Shown here in pieces: positions 63,801 through 64,000 of a stretch of 64,000 bases of DNA. The DNA is from Metarhizium brunneum (lineage: Eukaryota; Ascomycota; Sordariomycetes; Hypocreales; Clavicipitaceae): contig NC_089428.1 of NCBI RefSeq assembly GCF_013426205.1, forward strand, positions 186,001 through 250,000, written 5' to 3'. The position numbers and the translations under genes were made by a program. Numbering within the stretch: the first letter of the stretch is position 1; each line of letters opens with the position of its first letter. Below the pieces are notes generated by a model. The model had not been told where the DNA came from. It ran no database searches and was given only the letters and a program-made list of their open reading frames with translations.

Positions 63801-64000
63801 TACTAGACAATAAAAGGCAGATAGCCAAGAGCCTCAAGCTTACATGCCAAGAAATATCTCATACAATTAATGCTAAACCTATTATGCTTAGTTATTATCG
63901 ATAGTCTGTGCTATTTAATACTGAATTATGCAGTAGTTCCACTCGGTATTTTGGTACGAGTCCTATGACTCGGTCATTTTGCTAACCATGCTAGAATCTA
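60885..64000. other. No recognisable gene, about 3.1 kb
   Basis: Promoter side of the sugar-porter gene on the left, then sequence that becomes AT-richer after 62.6 kb. Open frames are short, overlapping and without motifs or plausible splice partners. No tRNA, repeat or mobile element recognised. Confidence 0.45.

Noticed and set aside
1..64000. CRISPR arrays, rRNA genes or bacterial operons
   Set aside because: None seen. Spliced genes, RIP and LTR elements show a fungal nuclear genome.

Overview
The window is nuclear DNA of a filamentous ascomycete (Pezizomycotina). Hypocreales/Clavicipitaceae-like Sordariomycetes is my best guess from gene content, not a proven placement. Genes are split by short introns with GT(A/R)AGT-like donors, CTAAC/CTGAC-type branch points and YAG acceptors. 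Coding parts are GC-rich, and a long AT-only island carries the C-to-T scar of repeat-induced point mutation (RIP). All exon structures were built by hand: each splice was accepted only if frame, branch point and family homology agreed, and every multi-exon model given exact coordinates sums to a whole number of codons.

1-15 kb is a dense block: a free-standing AsnRS/AspRS-like catalytic core (365-1525), a P-loop kinase-like protein (3539-4159), a 10-exon MFS exporter (4310-6550, minus), a Thr-type asparaginase/isoaspartyl peptidase with a long extra C-terminal domain (6708-8547, minus), an OPT oligopeptide transporter (9372-11734, minus) and a secreted M14 carboxypeptidase (12725-14303, minus). 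Together they read as peptide and Asn/Asp uptake and turnover. That two of them concern asparagine/aspartate chemistry is suggestive only.

15-37 kb: a sterol-glucosyltransferase-like enzyme with a VPS13-like C-terminal segment (15361-18603, minus); an NLR-like ankyrin protein whose hydrolase and NACHT motifs are both degenerate and which ends in a ZZ zinc finger (20058-26072); a PrxQ/Bcp-type peroxiredoxin with an apparent one-base frame break (26995-27595, minus); an MFS drug/polyamine transporter (29276-30823); a solo LTR with target-site duplication (30839-31088) and two diverged relatives; an aspartic protease (33403-34947); an AlkB-like dioxygenase (35431-36105, minus); and an unrecognised two-exon reading frame (36557-37271, minus).

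37.6-53.3 kb is one nested transposon locus. A RIP-destroyed Ty3/gypsy element (37581-53260, inverted, TSD agcca) was hit in its RNase H region by a full-length, apparently intact relative in the opposite orientation (40519-48329, TSD gaatt, 436-bp LTRs that I read as identical). The young element encodes Gag and a Pol with C-terminal chromodomain. It shows a -1 frameshift signal (slippery AAAAAAC plus hairpin), a self-priming site, and an antisense spliced gene with a Zn2Cys6 pattern. I consider this locus the most interesting part of the window.

53.3-64 kb: a gene-poor stretch, a secreted GH92 alpha-mannosidase (56212-58936), a sugar-porter MFS protein (59094-60884, minus), then about 3 kb in which I recognise nothing.
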